64,000 nucleotides of DNA from Roseimicrobium gellanilyticum. GTDB taxonomy: Bacteria > Verrucomicrobiota > Verrucomicrobiia > Verrucomicrobiales > Verrucomicrobiaceae. The notes below the pieces were generated by a model that worked only from the letters and a program-made list of their open reading frames with translations, made no database searches and was not told where the DNA came from. The stretch's first letter is position 1. The number at the start of each line of letters is the position of its first letter. The translations under genes were made by a program, and so were the position numbers. Below, one piece after another: positions 37,232 through 46,022 of the stretch. The stretch spans positions 59,834-123,833 of the forward strand of contig NZ_QNRR01000017.1 in assembly GCF_003315205.1 (NCBI RefSeq), written 5' to 3'.

Positions 37232-38446
37232 ATGAACGTCTTTCAAGTAACTCTGCGCAACATCAAGCGCCCGGAAGTGGCGAAGATTATTGATGTCGAA
37301 GCACACAACCGCGAACAGGCTGCGATGCTTTCGGAGCGTGCCGGGTTCCGGGTGGCCCTGGTCAAGCCCATCCCGATGGGGGATCGCAAGCTCAAGGGAA
37401 AGAAGAACATCTCGCGCAAGGAACTTGTGAAGATGTTCCGCGCTCTGGCCTCGATGCTCAGAGCGAACATCAGCACGGCAGATGCGCTGATGTACTACGC
37501 CCAAGGCCTGCCCGATGCCTTGCTTCAGGGCTCGCTGATGAGCATCCGCAACAGGCTGGAGGCTGGTATGCCTGTGCATATCGCCTTTGCCAAGGAGCGC
37601 AAATTCGACACCACCATCATCACCATGATTGAGGCCGGTGCGGACGCCGGCAAACTCCACGAGGCCTTCACATCGATGGCTCGCAAGATTAAGGTGGAAA
37701 TGGCCTTCTCGAGCAAGCTGCGCAACGCGCTCCTCGTCCCCTGTTTGGTCATCTTGTTCCAGATTGGTCTCTTCATCTGGTCGCAGATCAGCGTTGTTGC
37801 CCAGGTGGAGGACACCCTGAAAAGCATCAAACAGGAGCCGGACGCCCTTTCCAAGGTCATCTTCTCCTTCAGCCATGTCGTGAGAGCCACATGGCCCTTC
37901 TTCATCATCGCCCTGACCGCGTTCATCGTGGGGCTGTTCCGCTCTCCCAATCTTCGCCAGACGCTGCTGAACTTCGGGATGGAAAAGTGGCGCCTGCTCA
38001 AGAAGCTTGTGATGGGGCTGCGTCAGACCGCCTACATCGGCACGCTTCAAATGCTCTACGCCAATGGAATCAACCTTGCCCGTGCGTCCATGCTGGCTGC
38101 CAAGGTGGTGCAGGGCACACCCACGTACGCTCCGCTGGTCGAGGCCAGCCAGATTTATGAGGGCTCTGGCCTTCCCTTTGCGGAAGCTCTCAAAAAGAGA
38201 CCCATCCTCGACCCACAAGTGATGCACATGATCAGCATCGGCGAGCGCTCAGCCTCCCTTCCGGAGCAGCTGGAGATGCTCCGCGACATCTATGAGGAAG
38301 ACACCGCCCAGGTGATGAGTGACTTCACCCAAATCATCAACGTGATCACCTTGATGTGCGCCATGTTCCTCATTGGCCTTGTATTCGCAGGCGCGATGCT
38401 CCCCATCATGCTCATGGGACCGAAGATGATGCAGTCGGGCATGTAA
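37232..38446 (+). CDS. GspF/PilC-type platform protein
   Basis: A 404-residue inner-membrane protein with two T2SSF domains. The first has MFRALASMLRANISTADALMYYAQ. A membrane segment follows (LLVPCLVILFQIGLFIWSQ), then a second one (WPFFIIALTAFIVGLF). The second soluble domain has GTLQMLYANGINLARA, and the last membrane segment is near the C terminus. It anchors the motor ATPase and passes its movement to the pilins. It lies five bases after the ATPase gene. Confidence 0.92.
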   Translation: MNVFQVTLRNIKRPEVAKIIDVEAHNREQAAMLSERAGFRVALVKPIPMGDRKLKGKKNISRKELVKMFRALASMLRANISTADALMYYAQGLPDALLQGSLMSIRNRLEAGMPVHIAFAKERKFDTTIITMIEAGADAGKLHEAFTSMARKIKVEMAFSSKLRNALLVPCLVILFQIGLFIWSQISVVAQVEDTLKSIKQEPDALSKVIFSFSHVVRATWPFFIIALTAFIVGLFRSPNLRQTLLNFGMEKWRLLKKLVMGLRQTAYIGTLQMLYANGINLARASMLAAKVVQGTPTYAPLVEASQIYEGSGLPFAEALKKRPILDPQVMHMISIGERSASLPEQLEMLRDIYEEDTAQVMSDFTQIINVITLMCAMFLIGLVFAGAMLPIMLMGPKMMQSGM

Positions 38447-38470
38447 CAAATCCCTCACCATTCCAACAAC

Positions 38471-38986
38471 ATGCGCTTGCGTCCCAGGTTTCCCCTTGCC
38501 GTACTTCTGTGCAGCCTCTTCTTTGCCGTGGCGCTGCCCCTCCCATTCCTCGGCGCACAGACAACAGCGGCGCCTGCCGCCAAGCCAAAGGTGAAGATGG
38601 TGCCTCGTGCCCTGCCCGGCATGGGTCCTCGCACCCAGTCGGGCCCGACGTCCGAAGACATCCAGGATGCAGAGTCCAATGCTCGCAGCAAAGTCCCCCT
38701 TTTCCGCCCGGCAGCTGTAAGGCCCACAGGCAATTCTCAGGTACAGGTGCCCAGCGCTTCAGCATCCGTCAATCAAGACCCTGACCGGGCTCGCATCGTG
38801 CTCATTCGCCGCAAGGGAACCTTCCCCATCCCGCAATCTTCGGCCTCTGAAGCACCGGTGTTGGTGAATGACTCCACCTCCCGCCCTGTTTCCGCAGAGC
38901 CAGTGCCAGCGGCGCTTCCTCCCGGCAAAATTCGGGTCATTCCCAAGGAGTCAATCAAACTTGGCACCCCTGCCTCCCACCCATGA
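38471..38986 (+). CDS. exported Pro-rich protein of the filament operon
   Basis: A 171-residue protein with a Sec signal peptide (residues 1-32; RFPLAVLLCSLFFAVALPLPF) and a mature part rich in Pro, Ala, Ser and Arg without clear secondary structure. It overlaps the second prepilin gene by ATGA. No family is recognised; a periplasmic linker or assembly factor is possible from position. Confidence 0.62.
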   Translation: MRLRPRFPLAVLLCSLFFAVALPLPFLGAQTTAAPAAKPKVKMVPRALPGMGPRTQSGPTSEDIQDAESNARSKVPLFRPAAVRPTGNSQVQVPSASASVNQDPDRARIVLIRRKGTFPIPQSSASEAPVLVNDSTSRPVSAEPVPAALPPGKIRVIPKESIKLGTPASHP

Positions 38987-39399
38987 AGATACCCTCCCGT
39001 CTCCCACGTGTCTGGACGCGCGCGCATGGTTTCACCCTCATCGAAATCAGCCTGGTGATTGGTCTCATGCTGGCACTCATCACTATTGGTGGGTTCAGCT
39101 ACTCCATGGTGCAGGATTGGAACAAGGGGAAAACTGCCTCCCTTGCTCTGCAGGCAGTCTACTCCGCTCAGCGCAGCTACCTTGCGGATCGTCCCACGGC
39201 CAACATCGCCACCGTACCACCTGCGGATCTGGTGCCCTATCTGCCAACCGGCTGGACGGCCATCCCGACCATGTCCGGATTGAAAGGGGAAAGCTTGGTG
39301 TTGGACACCAAGGTGATGCCACCCGCGTTTAAGGCCGGATCGTCAAATTACGATCCTTCCCAAACTCAAAAAGATGGTCTATGGGATATTGGCAGCTAG
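38983..39399 (+). CDS. type IV prepilin-like protein
   Basis: A 138-residue prepilin with a 16-residue basic leader and class III cleavage site (HG/FTLIEISLVIGLMLALI), Glu at +5 and the usual N-terminal helix. The segment around the cleavage site is nearly identical to that of the first prepilin, while the mature domains differ and this one lacks cysteines. It may be a minor or alternative pilin. It is coupled to the Pro-rich exported protein by ATGA. Confidence 0.86.
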   Translation: MKIPSRLPRVWTRAHGFTLIEISLVIGLMLALITIGGFSYSMVQDWNKGKTASLALQAVYSAQRSYLADRPTANIATVPPADLVPYLPTGWTAIPTMSGLKGESLVLDTKVMPPAFKAGSSNYDPSQTQKDGLWDIGS

Positions 39400-39423
39400 G
39401 CCGTCCCGTTTTATTCCATTTTC

Positions 39424-40110
39424 ATGGCATCAGATCCCGCCCCCAGCATCGACATTGAGCCCGGCACGCGATTTGGCTATCAAAGCGGCCCCATCTGGAA
39501 GAAAAAGTCCAAGGTACTGGTGGAGGCTGGCGAAAAAGTCCGGGTAGGACCAGGCCTCCACCTCTTTGTGGCGCCCAATGGCGCCGGCAAGACGACCCTC
39601 ATCCGATCCCTCGCGGGCCTTCTCCAACCGATCTCCGGCTGCCTTTCGGTGAACGGAACCGTGCACTATTTCGCGGATGAATTGCGGATGGATCCTGAGC
39701 TCAAGCCCAAGGCTCTCTTCCGCTCCGTGCTGGGCTCCGAGGCTCGAGAACACGCCATGAAGCTTGCCGACACGCTGAAACTCAGCGTCACCACCCCGAT
39801 AAGCAAGCTCTCCAGAGGCAACCGTCAGAAGACCATTCTCATCCTCGCTGAATCCCAGCTCCAGCAGGTAAAGCGCAGCGTCCTTCTCATGGATGAGCCC
39901 CTGTCCGGACTGGACGCCGAAACGCGGGAGCAGGTGGTTGACCTGTGGGCGAAGTCGAGCACTCAAGTGGTTCGTCTCGTCATCATGCATGAGCTTGAAA
40001 GCGTCCACCACGCGGACAGTCTTTTCACCATTCATTCCGGCGCTCTCCGCCATACCTCTACCAAGTCCGGCTCCTCCTGGATGGACACCTACCATTCCCT
40101 GCAAAAATGA
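39424..40110 (+). CDS. ABC transporter ATPase (PilH-like position)
   Basis: A 228-residue ABC ATPase. Walker A is APNGAGKTTL near residue 55, the signature region LSRGNRQK near 125 and Walker B VLLMDEPLSGLD near 158. It overlaps the membrane component gene by ATGA. Placement inside a type IV filament operon recalls pilH of Myxococcus xanthus, whose ABC transporter PilH/PilI is required for pili. The substrate is unknown. Confidence 0.88.
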   Translation: MASDPAPSIDIEPGTRFGYQSGPIWKKKSKVLVEAGEKVRVGPGLHLFVAPNGAGKTTLIRSLAGLLQPISGCLSVNGTVHYFADELRMDPELKPKALFRSVLGSEAREHAMKLADTLKLSVTTPISKLSRGNRQKTILILAESQLQQVKRSVLLMDEPLSGLDAETREQVVDLWAKSSTQVVRLVIMHELESVHHADSLFTIHSGALRHTSTKSGSSWMDTYHSLQK

Positions 40111-40886
40111 CATCAAACCGCACCTGGCCGCTCTTCAGGCTCAGCACTACGGGAATTCTTGTTCGTGGAAGCTGCTGGCTACTTCTGTTACTTGGAGTCC
40201 TTTTTGCATGGCTCGCTCCCCTGCTGACTCCATGGGAGGAAAAACCGGTAATCCTGCAGCCCGCGCGCGCCCAGGCAGCCTGGTCATTCGCCTGGCTCGC
40301 GCTTTTCACGTGGCTCCCTTTCCAGGCAGCCGCCTTGGGTCACCGCATTCGAAAGCAAGGCATGCTCGAGCATCTCCAAGCCGCTGGCCAGCATCGTTAC
40401 AACCTCTGCCTGCAGCTCAATGCCAGCATCTTCGTTTGGGTGGCCGCCGTGGCAATTCTGGCGATGATCGTCTGCCTCGGCTTTTGCATGCCCAAATCCG
40501 AAGCCGACGCGAGGGATTGGTCCGTGCTCGTTCTTCAGTACTCCACGCTCTACCTTCTTGCGGCCATTCCCCTGGTTGTCCTCGCTGTAACCCTGGGCAC
40601 GCGCACGCATGAAATCATTGCTTTCATGGTCCCAGTCGCGTTGTTGTTTTTGGGATTGTTTGGCGGCATCTGGCTGGGGCCTTTCCTCGCACAAGATGAC
40701 AGCTTGATAGGCACACTCCTCTGGGTGGTGATGCCCCACTATCATCTTGCAGATCTCACGCCGCGTCTGGTGTTCAAGATGGGGCCGTTGCCCACGGCCG
40801 ACTTTTTCAGAACCGCTGGCGTGCTGGCCCTCGAGGGTGCGGTTTTCACCTTGCTCGGCCTATGCGCTTTCCGAACACGCTCCTGA
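40107..40886 (+). CDS. ABC transporter membrane subunit (PilI-like position)
   Basis: A 259-residue protein with about six membrane helices in the arrangement of ABC-2/CcmB-type exporters: an N-terminal helix, a helix pair around an amphipathic stretch (HRIRKQGMLEHLQAAGQ), and a C-terminal helix. It is coupled at both ends, to the ATPase gene by ATGA and to the next gene by a 25-base overlap. It forms the channel for the ATPase encoded upstream. What it moves is unknown. Confidence 0.78.
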   Translation: MTSNRTWPLFRLSTTGILVRGSCWLLLLLGVLFAWLAPLLTPWEEKPVILQPARAQAAWSFAWLALFTWLPFQAAALGHRIRKQGMLEHLQAAGQHRYNLCLQLNASIFVWVAAVAILAMIVCLGFCMPKSEADARDWSVLVLQYSTLYLLAAIPLVVLAVTLGTRTHEIIAFMVPVALLFLGLFGGIWLGPFLAQDDSLIGTLLWVVMPHYHLADLTPRLVFKMGPLPTADFFRTAGVLALEGAVFTLLGLCAFRTRS

Positions 40887-41857
40887 TCGGTCTTGCCGCC
40901 CTTGTGCTCTGGGGTGCCTCTCGCGTAGCGGCTCCTCCGACGCCGAAAACGCTGGAGGAGGTTCCTACGCTCGCCATTCCAGGCAGCGGCTTCGGAAGCT
41001 TGGCCGCACGCACCATGCGTCTCTCGCTCTATGCTTACTGGCACAGTGGTGAGGCCTATCAGGCGCCGCCCGCCACACCAACGCCCCCCCAGGCTCCGGC
41101 CGCAAACACCCCACCGCCACCACCACCACCGACACCGGGCGTTTTTTCCCGCCGTCGCCTTGGAGCTACGGCTCCTGCAGATCCCGCGGCGCAGCCCGCT
41201 CCCGCGGCGCAGCCCCCTCCCGATACTGCCCATGCCTCCGCCGCTCCAGAGCCGGCGTCTGACCTCAGCGCGAATGACCCACCGCTCGTCCGCGCCGCAA
41301 GCTGGCTCAGGAGCCTGGAAAAACGGCGAACCCAGAGGAAAGATCGAGCCCCCTTTTCGCCAGGCCACGCCCACTACCTCAACGCGGCGACCGGCTGGCG
41401 CCTGCGTCTCGCGTATAATCTGGATCCCGGCGATCCTGTTCTGTACGAAATCCTGCATCACCACATTCTCACCACATCACAAGACGTCGCCCAGGCACGC
41501 ATGCGCTCGCAACTTGTGACTGAACAGGCGCTGGCACACGCTCACTCCAGCCAGGCGGGGATGTCAGATGCCCTCACCGGGCTCGGGGCAGCAATCAATG
41601 CTTTCAACGAAACGGTTCTCGCTGCGCAGCCAGGAAAACCCGAGCACGCCCAAATCCTGGCAAACTGGGAGGACATCACGCTATGCCAACGGAGCTTTCG
41701 CGAACGTCGGGCTGCTGCTGAGCAGGAGGGATGGTGGATGAACATTCCCATCCACCGTCGTGCAGAAATTGATGACTACGCCAAGTTCTTGGATCGACTC
41801 ACCGGGCACCTTCAGGTGTATCTTGAAAGGAGCGGCATCGAGGTCAGCCACCGATAA
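40862..41857 (+). CDS. exported or anchored ABC-partner protein, unknown (PilG-like position)
   Basis: A 331-residue protein with an N-terminal signal or anchor (FPNTLLIGLAALVLWGASRVA). A Pro/Ala-rich linker at about residues 60-140 contains a run of Pro, and a mostly helical soluble domain fills the rest. It overlaps the ABC membrane gene by 25 bases, so the three form one unit. In M. xanthus pilG, pilH and pilI form such a unit; a functional match is inference, since no sequence similarity to PilG could be tested here. Its stop region overlaps the stop of the convergent PilT-like gene by 14 bases. Confidence 0.68.
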   Translation: MRFPNTLLIGLAALVLWGASRVAAPPTPKTLEEVPTLAIPGSGFGSLAARTMRLSLYAYWHSGEAYQAPPATPTPPQAPAANTPPPPPPPTPGVFSRRRLGATAPADPAAQPAPAAQPPPDTAHASAAPEPASDLSANDPPLVRAASWLRSLEKRRTQRKDRAPFSPGHAHYLNAATGWRLRLAYNLDPGDPVLYEILHHHILTTSQDVAQARMRSQLVTEQALAHAHSSQAGMSDALTGLGAAINAFNETVLAAQPGKPEHAQILANWEDITLCQRSFRERRAAAEQEGWWMNIPIHRRAEIDDYAKFLDRLTGHLQVYLERSGIEVSHR

Positions 41858-43007
41858 GGTTGGTGCTGAACACTTGCTCGGAGATCATTCCTTCGCGGTA
41901 CAACTGCATCATGGAGCTGTCCCAACGCAGGTTGCCCTTGTAGCGCAACGCGTCCGCCAGTGATGTGGCGTTGCCGTCATAAGCACGAATACCCGCACCG
42001 ACGGTGTCACTGGTATTCTGCAGGTACTCGGTGACCAGAACGCGTCCCTGGAATCCTGTCAGCAGACCTTGGGAAAGGACAAATGTGAGCGTTTCACCAA
42101 GTCGATTCAACACACCGGGTTGCTGGTCCTTCGGGAAGAACTCCAGAATACGGTCAATGGTCTTCACGGCACCGCGAGTGTGCAGGGTCGAAAGCACAAA
42201 GTGACCTGTCTGGGCCGCTTCGATGCAGGTTTCCATCGTCTCCCGGTCTCGAATTTCCCCCAGCAGAATGATGTTGGGCGTCTTACGCAGCACTTCCTTG
42301 AGACCGGTTTGGTAAGAGAGCGTGTGCTTGCCGACTTCCTGCTGTGTCACCAGCGCCGGCGCCGGAATCATGAGGCCAGGATTATTGGGGTCCGCCATAT
42401 CACGGTCGTAGCGGTATTCGATCGGGTCTTCAACCGTGACGATGTGCTTCTGGAAATGTCTCCGCACCCAGTCCAACAACGCAGCGAGGGTGGTGGATTT
42501 GCCGGAGCCAGTGGGACCGGTGATCAGACCCAAACCGAAGCGGCGCTGCACCAGCTCGCGCAAACTGTCGGAAATCATCGGCTCGATGCCAAGTGTCTCG
42601 AGCTGTGAAATCTTCCCACGCAGCCAGCGAGTGGTAAGCCCAAGGCCGGTTTCGCTGAGGTGCATCTGCACACGCATACGGACTGGCGCGCCCAACGCAC
42701 CATTGTCGCAACTGAAGTCGATGACGCGCTTCGTGCGGATCTTTTCCCACATCTTCTCCACCGAACCGTGGCCGTCCGAATCTGACCAGAGTTCAACATT
42801 CTGATTCAGGAACAGGGCCTCTGCGATCTGCGAGACCGTTTCCGCCGGCATGATGCCGAACGATTCCGCAATCTCGATGCCTCTATTCGTATGCACATAG
42901 ATCAGACTGTTCGTACGGATCTGCACGTCCGAGATCTCACGATCCGGATACGTGGCAGCGATCATGCCCAGAAAGTTATGTACAGGAGAGGAAGGGGCGG
43001 CGCTCAT
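41844..43007 (-). CDS. PilT-like ATPase
   Basis: A 387-residue ATPase of the PilT branch. It shows Walker A GPTGSGKSTT, Asp box VTVEDPIEY, Walker B IILLGEIRD and the His box STLHT. It lacks the long N domain and the zinc cysteines of GspE/PilB. A Pro/Ala-rich insertion (DPNNPGLMIPAPALVTQQE) follows the Asp box. The AIRNLIRE motif essential for retraction in typical PilT is not intact; the aligned place reads AGIRAYDGN. It may be a retraction motor with altered control or a different secondary motor. It is the last gene of the minus-strand half of the filament system. Confidence 0.88.
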   Translation of the reverse strand: MSAAPSSPVHNFLGMIAATYPDREISDVQIRTNSLIYVHTNRGIEIAESFGIMPAETVSQIAEALFLNQNVELWSDSDGHGSVEKMWEKIRTKRVIDFSCDNGALGAPVRMRVQMHLSETGLGLTTRWLRGKISQLETLGIEPMISDSLRELVQRRFGLGLITGPTGSGKSTTLAALLDWVRRHFQKHIVTVEDPIEYRYDRDMADPNNPGLMIPAPALVTQQEVGKHTLSYQTGLKEVLRKTPNIILLGEIRDRETMETCIEAAQTGHFVLSTLHTRGAVKTIDRILEFFPKDQQPGVLNRLGETLTFVLSQGLLTGFQGRVLVTEYLQNTSDTVGAGIRAYDGNATSLADALRYKGNLRWDSSMMQLYREGMISEQVFSTNLIGG

Positions 43008-43062
43008 TCAGGGAATATAGCAGTAGGCACAATGGATTGGAACATCCTGATGACCCGAATCC

Positions 43063-44997
43063 TCAGTTCGCAATCTCTTCGATCGTCACCAACCAGTTCA
43101 ACTGGGAAATGGGCGGAAGTTCCGCAGGGCTTTGCAACGGGGTCAGTTCCGCCTGGATTTGCCCTGTATGCACGATATCGTCCCCCCCGGACTTCAAATC
43201 CAGTGGTCGCCAGGCGGCCGTGCCACCTGACTGGAGGGAACCCATCTGACCCTTATGATCGAAGGGCCGGTTGAAGGCGGTGGTGCCAACCCGCAGCTCC
43301 GCCGCGAAGATCGACATGGGCGGATAGAATTCCGTCATGGAAGATGTGCTTGGATCCGAGGGAACGGGTATCTGCATGTCATTGAGATCGTCTCCAATAT
43401 AAACACGGAAGGGGCCCACGATGGAGAGTCCTCTGGTGAAAGTGCGGAGATCTCTTCCCCTGCGGATGATGATACTCATATCATTGACACCGGGAGGTGA
43501 TGACACAGGCAGCGTAGTCAGGGGATCGAATGTGGGGTCGACGGCGAAACGGACACTGTTGTTGGTCACCACCGTGTCCCCGCCCTTGCTGACCAACCAT
43601 GCATTCAGCCGGCTGGGGTGGAAGGTGAGGCAGGAACGACCGGTATGGGAAAGTTCCGTCTGAAACGGAATGTCATCGCCGCCAGGCTGCGCAGCGTCCG
43701 GCCAGTTGACGTCTCTTTCCAGAACCACGGTCTGTTTTGTGCCCGCTGACGTCAGAAATTTCACACGGATGGCCCTCGGGGTCTGGTCTACGAGGCCCAC
43801 CATTTTGATGGCTTCGACTTCCACCTTGCAATCAATGGCGCCCCCCTTGTATTGATCCCATTTCGTCGTCGTTCCTGCCGGCTTGTTCAGGAAGGCTGTA
43901 CCGCTGGGAATCGGATAGAAGACCACGCGTCCCGAATTGGCTGAGAGTGCAATGGGCAGAATACTCGACTTCGCCGCCGCCTGCATCTGCTCACGCACAC
44001 CCAAGGCATCGAAGTCTTGGGTAATGGTCGTGTTGTTCAGAGTGAGCGGTCCATCGATTTCAATGGACTGGCGGCCTGCCAACCGGTCCGCGCCATGAGC
44101 TCCATTCATTTTCAGGCTGTCCGCATAGACGCCACCCGTGATTGAGACATTCGCACCCCATGCACTGCCGTCATTATGCTTCCCAATTTCGGCAAAAGTC
44201 GCTGCTTCAATCGGAAGCTGGGAGGGAATTTCATACAAGGAAAGCACGTAGGTTTTGGTGAGTCCCGGGCCTGCGCCATACTTCACCTGGAAAGCCCACC
44301 AGTTTCGCTTGGCAACGAAGGGCTGCCCCGGTTCTGCATATCCAAATCTGATATTCGGATAGGGTATCTGGTTGTACTTGGGATAGTTCACCACATTGGC
44401 ACCCAGGCCAGCTTGATTGATGTAGATCTTTTCACCACTCACGATGGGGCGGGTGACATCTGCCGTCTCCAATCCCGCCGGCGGTCTCAAAAAGGGAGGC
44501 ATCTTCCCTGCAAGGGCACCTGTGAAATCGCTCTCATATACCGTGGTGCCCGGCGTGACCTGGCCGACATTGCCTTTGAGATCGGTGATCCAGCTTCGCA
44601 CAGTAGCTACACTGTCCTCACCAACATCCGCCGTCCGGACTCCGCTCATGCCAATGGCATTTTGGGCGTCTTGCGTGAGCGATGTCGCAGCCGCGGCCCG
44701 CCCAATCGCATCGGTGAAGATAGCGTTCCAGTCATAGGTGTTTGACGCTGCATAGTCGTTTTTCAAGCACGCGACGACTTTCGAAGGGAAGGTGGCCACC
44801 AAGGCCCTCATGAGCGCTTCTTCACGCTGATGGTAGTCGATCTTAAGCTGACTCTTCGCCGCCTGATCTCGCTTGATGATGGTGCCCTTGTAGACCATCG
44901 CCAGGCTCATAAGCAGGAACAGGCCAAAAAACGTCACCATCGGCAGCGCGGCGAAGCCACGGCGACTTTGTCTTGCACGGGATGTGGGTCTCTTCAT
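43063..44997 (-). CDS. large PilX/GspK-like minor pilin
   Basis: A 644-residue protein. The N terminus (RRGFAALPMVTFFGLFLLMSL) is a short basic leader and a hydrophobic helix like a class III signal, but without Glu at +5, as seen in GspK and some PilX proteins. The rest is a large, beta-rich extracytoplasmic region with Pro- and Gly-rich loops, far longer than normal PilX (about 200 residues) or GspK (about 330). ATG 44997 overlaps the PilW-like stop (ATGA). The order V, W, X matches the minor pilin operon of pseudomonads. It may form or carry the filament tip. Confidence 0.65.
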   Translation of the reverse strand: MKRPTSRARQSRRGFAALPMVTFFGLFLLMSLAMVYKGTIIKRDQAAKSQLKIDYHQREEALMRALVATFPSKVVACLKNDYAASNTYDWNAIFTDAIGRAAAATSLTQDAQNAIGMSGVRTADVGEDSVATVRSWITDLKGNVGQVTPGTTVYESDFTGALAGKMPPFLRPPAGLETADVTRPIVSGEKIYINQAGLGANVVNYPKYNQIPYPNIRFGYAEPGQPFVAKRNWWAFQVKYGAGPGLTKTYVLSLYEIPSQLPIEAATFAEIGKHNDGSAWGANVSITGGVYADSLKMNGAHGADRLAGRQSIEIDGPLTLNNTTITQDFDALGVREQMQAAAKSSILPIALSANSGRVVFYPIPSGTAFLNKPAGTTTKWDQYKGGAIDCKVEVEAIKMVGLVDQTPRAIRVKFLTSAGTKQTVVLERDVNWPDAAQPGGDDIPFQTELSHTGRSCLTFHPSRLNAWLVSKGGDTVVTNNSVRFAVDPTFDPLTTLPVSSPPGVNDMSIIIRRGRDLRTFTRGLSIVGPFRVYIGDDLNDMQIPVPSDPSTSSMTEFYPPMSIFAAELRVGTTAFNRPFDHKGQMGSLQSGGTAAWRPLDLKSGGDDIVHTGQIQAELTPLQSPAELPPISQLNWLVTIEEIAN

Positions 44998-45536
44998 CGG
45001 CTTCCTCCGTAGTAAGTGATCTCCTCTTGATTTGGGCCGGTCAGTTGCACACCCAGCACGCCTGAACTGCAATCGAAGCTGGCTGCGGTCAACCCATCGC
45101 AAATGGTCCACGACTGCGTCACGCCATTGGGCGAACTGTAGCAACGCAGCGCCCGTTTCCCGGTTGCAGCCACCGTGTCCACGGTGATCCAGATTTCGGT
45201 AGTATTGCCACTCGCCGAGTCGTAGAAAAGTCGCACCGCCTGGCCTCCAGACAAGATGGGCGCCGCTCCTCCGATCGCCGAGTCTCTGTTGGCATAGACG
45301 AAGTAGTGATCAGCGGCCCCAAAGATGCGCCCCACCAGGTTGCCAATTTGGGGTGCTTCCGTCGTAAGGAAGGATTGCTTTTGGAGCCACCCGGTGAAAA
45401 TGACGTGCTGTTGAAGCATGGCGAACATCACCATGCTCAGCGCCAGCGTCACGCTGATCCCCAGTGATGTCTCCAGCAAGGTGAAACCCCCACGGCGTGA
45501 GGACTTCTTCCAATGGGTCGAACGCATAACTTTCAT
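44994..45536 (-). CDS. PilW/GspJ-like minor prepilin
   Basis: A 180-residue prepilin with a basic leader and class III site (GG/FTLLETSLGISVTLALS), Glu at +5. A hydrophobic helix and a globular domain of about 140 residues with three or four cysteines follow. It is coupled by ATGA both to the PilV-like gene upstream and to the PilX-like gene downstream. Minor pilins of this kind start filament assembly and shape its tip. Confidence 0.82.
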   Translation of the reverse strand: MKVMRSTHWKKSSRRGGFTLLETSLGISVTLALSMVMFAMLQQHVIFTGWLQKQSFLTTEAPQIGNLVGRIFGAADHYFVYANRDSAIGGAAPILSGGQAVRLFYDSASGNTTEIWITVDTVAATGKRALRCYSSPNGVTQSWTICDGLTAASFDCSSGVLGVQLTGPNQEEITYYGGSR

Positions 45537-45994
45537 TGGGAGCGCAGAGTAGAACTGGATTTGACGTACTGGCGATCACCGACCTGGTACTTGATCACCG
45601 AGTGCAATCTCCACATGGTGAGATTGACCTCGGGTTGTGACGTATCAGCCTGGTTCTCCCGGAAGCGAATCAAGCTCCCATTCACCGCCTGACCACCCAT
45701 CGTCCTTCCGAGTTGTATCGTCACGGGAGCCGGCACTACCTCAGGCCACGGAGAGTTCGTCGCCGAGATCTGTGCAAAGGGAACGCGATTTGCCAGCGCA
45801 GTCTCGCGGGTCATGATCGAGTCTGTCAGGGTCTGCATCGTGGTCCAGTCGTTGCCGCCAATGGCGAGCATCGAGGCTTTCATCATGAGCAGTGACAACA
45901 CGGTGGCAGCCCCCAAGGCAATGGAGGCCTCGACCAACACCGAACCGTGCCGGCTCAGGCGGCGGCGCTTGTGAAGGAGTGCGCGCAGGTTCAT
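45533..45994 (-). CDS. PilV/GspI-like minor prepilin
   Basis: A 153-residue prepilin-like protein. After a basic leader the sequence RHG/SVLVEASIALGAATVLSLL has the cleavage-site Gly, Glu at +5 and a hydrophobic helix. Ser in place of Phe at +1 is unusual but tolerated in the family. The remaining 120 residues form a small beta-rich domain. It overlaps the PilW-like gene by ATGA and is the first of the three coupled minor pilin genes. Confidence 0.75.
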   Translation of the reverse strand: MNLRALLHKRRRLSRHGSVLVEASIALGAATVLSLLMMKASMLAIGGNDWTTMQTLTDSIMTRETALANRVPFAQISATNSPWPEVVPAPVTIQLGRTMGGQAVNGSLIRFRENQADTSQPEVNLTMWRLHSVIKYQVGDRQYVKSSSTLRSQ

Positions 45995-46022
45995 AGATGC
46001 AACATCAGGGAGTGGTGCTGGC

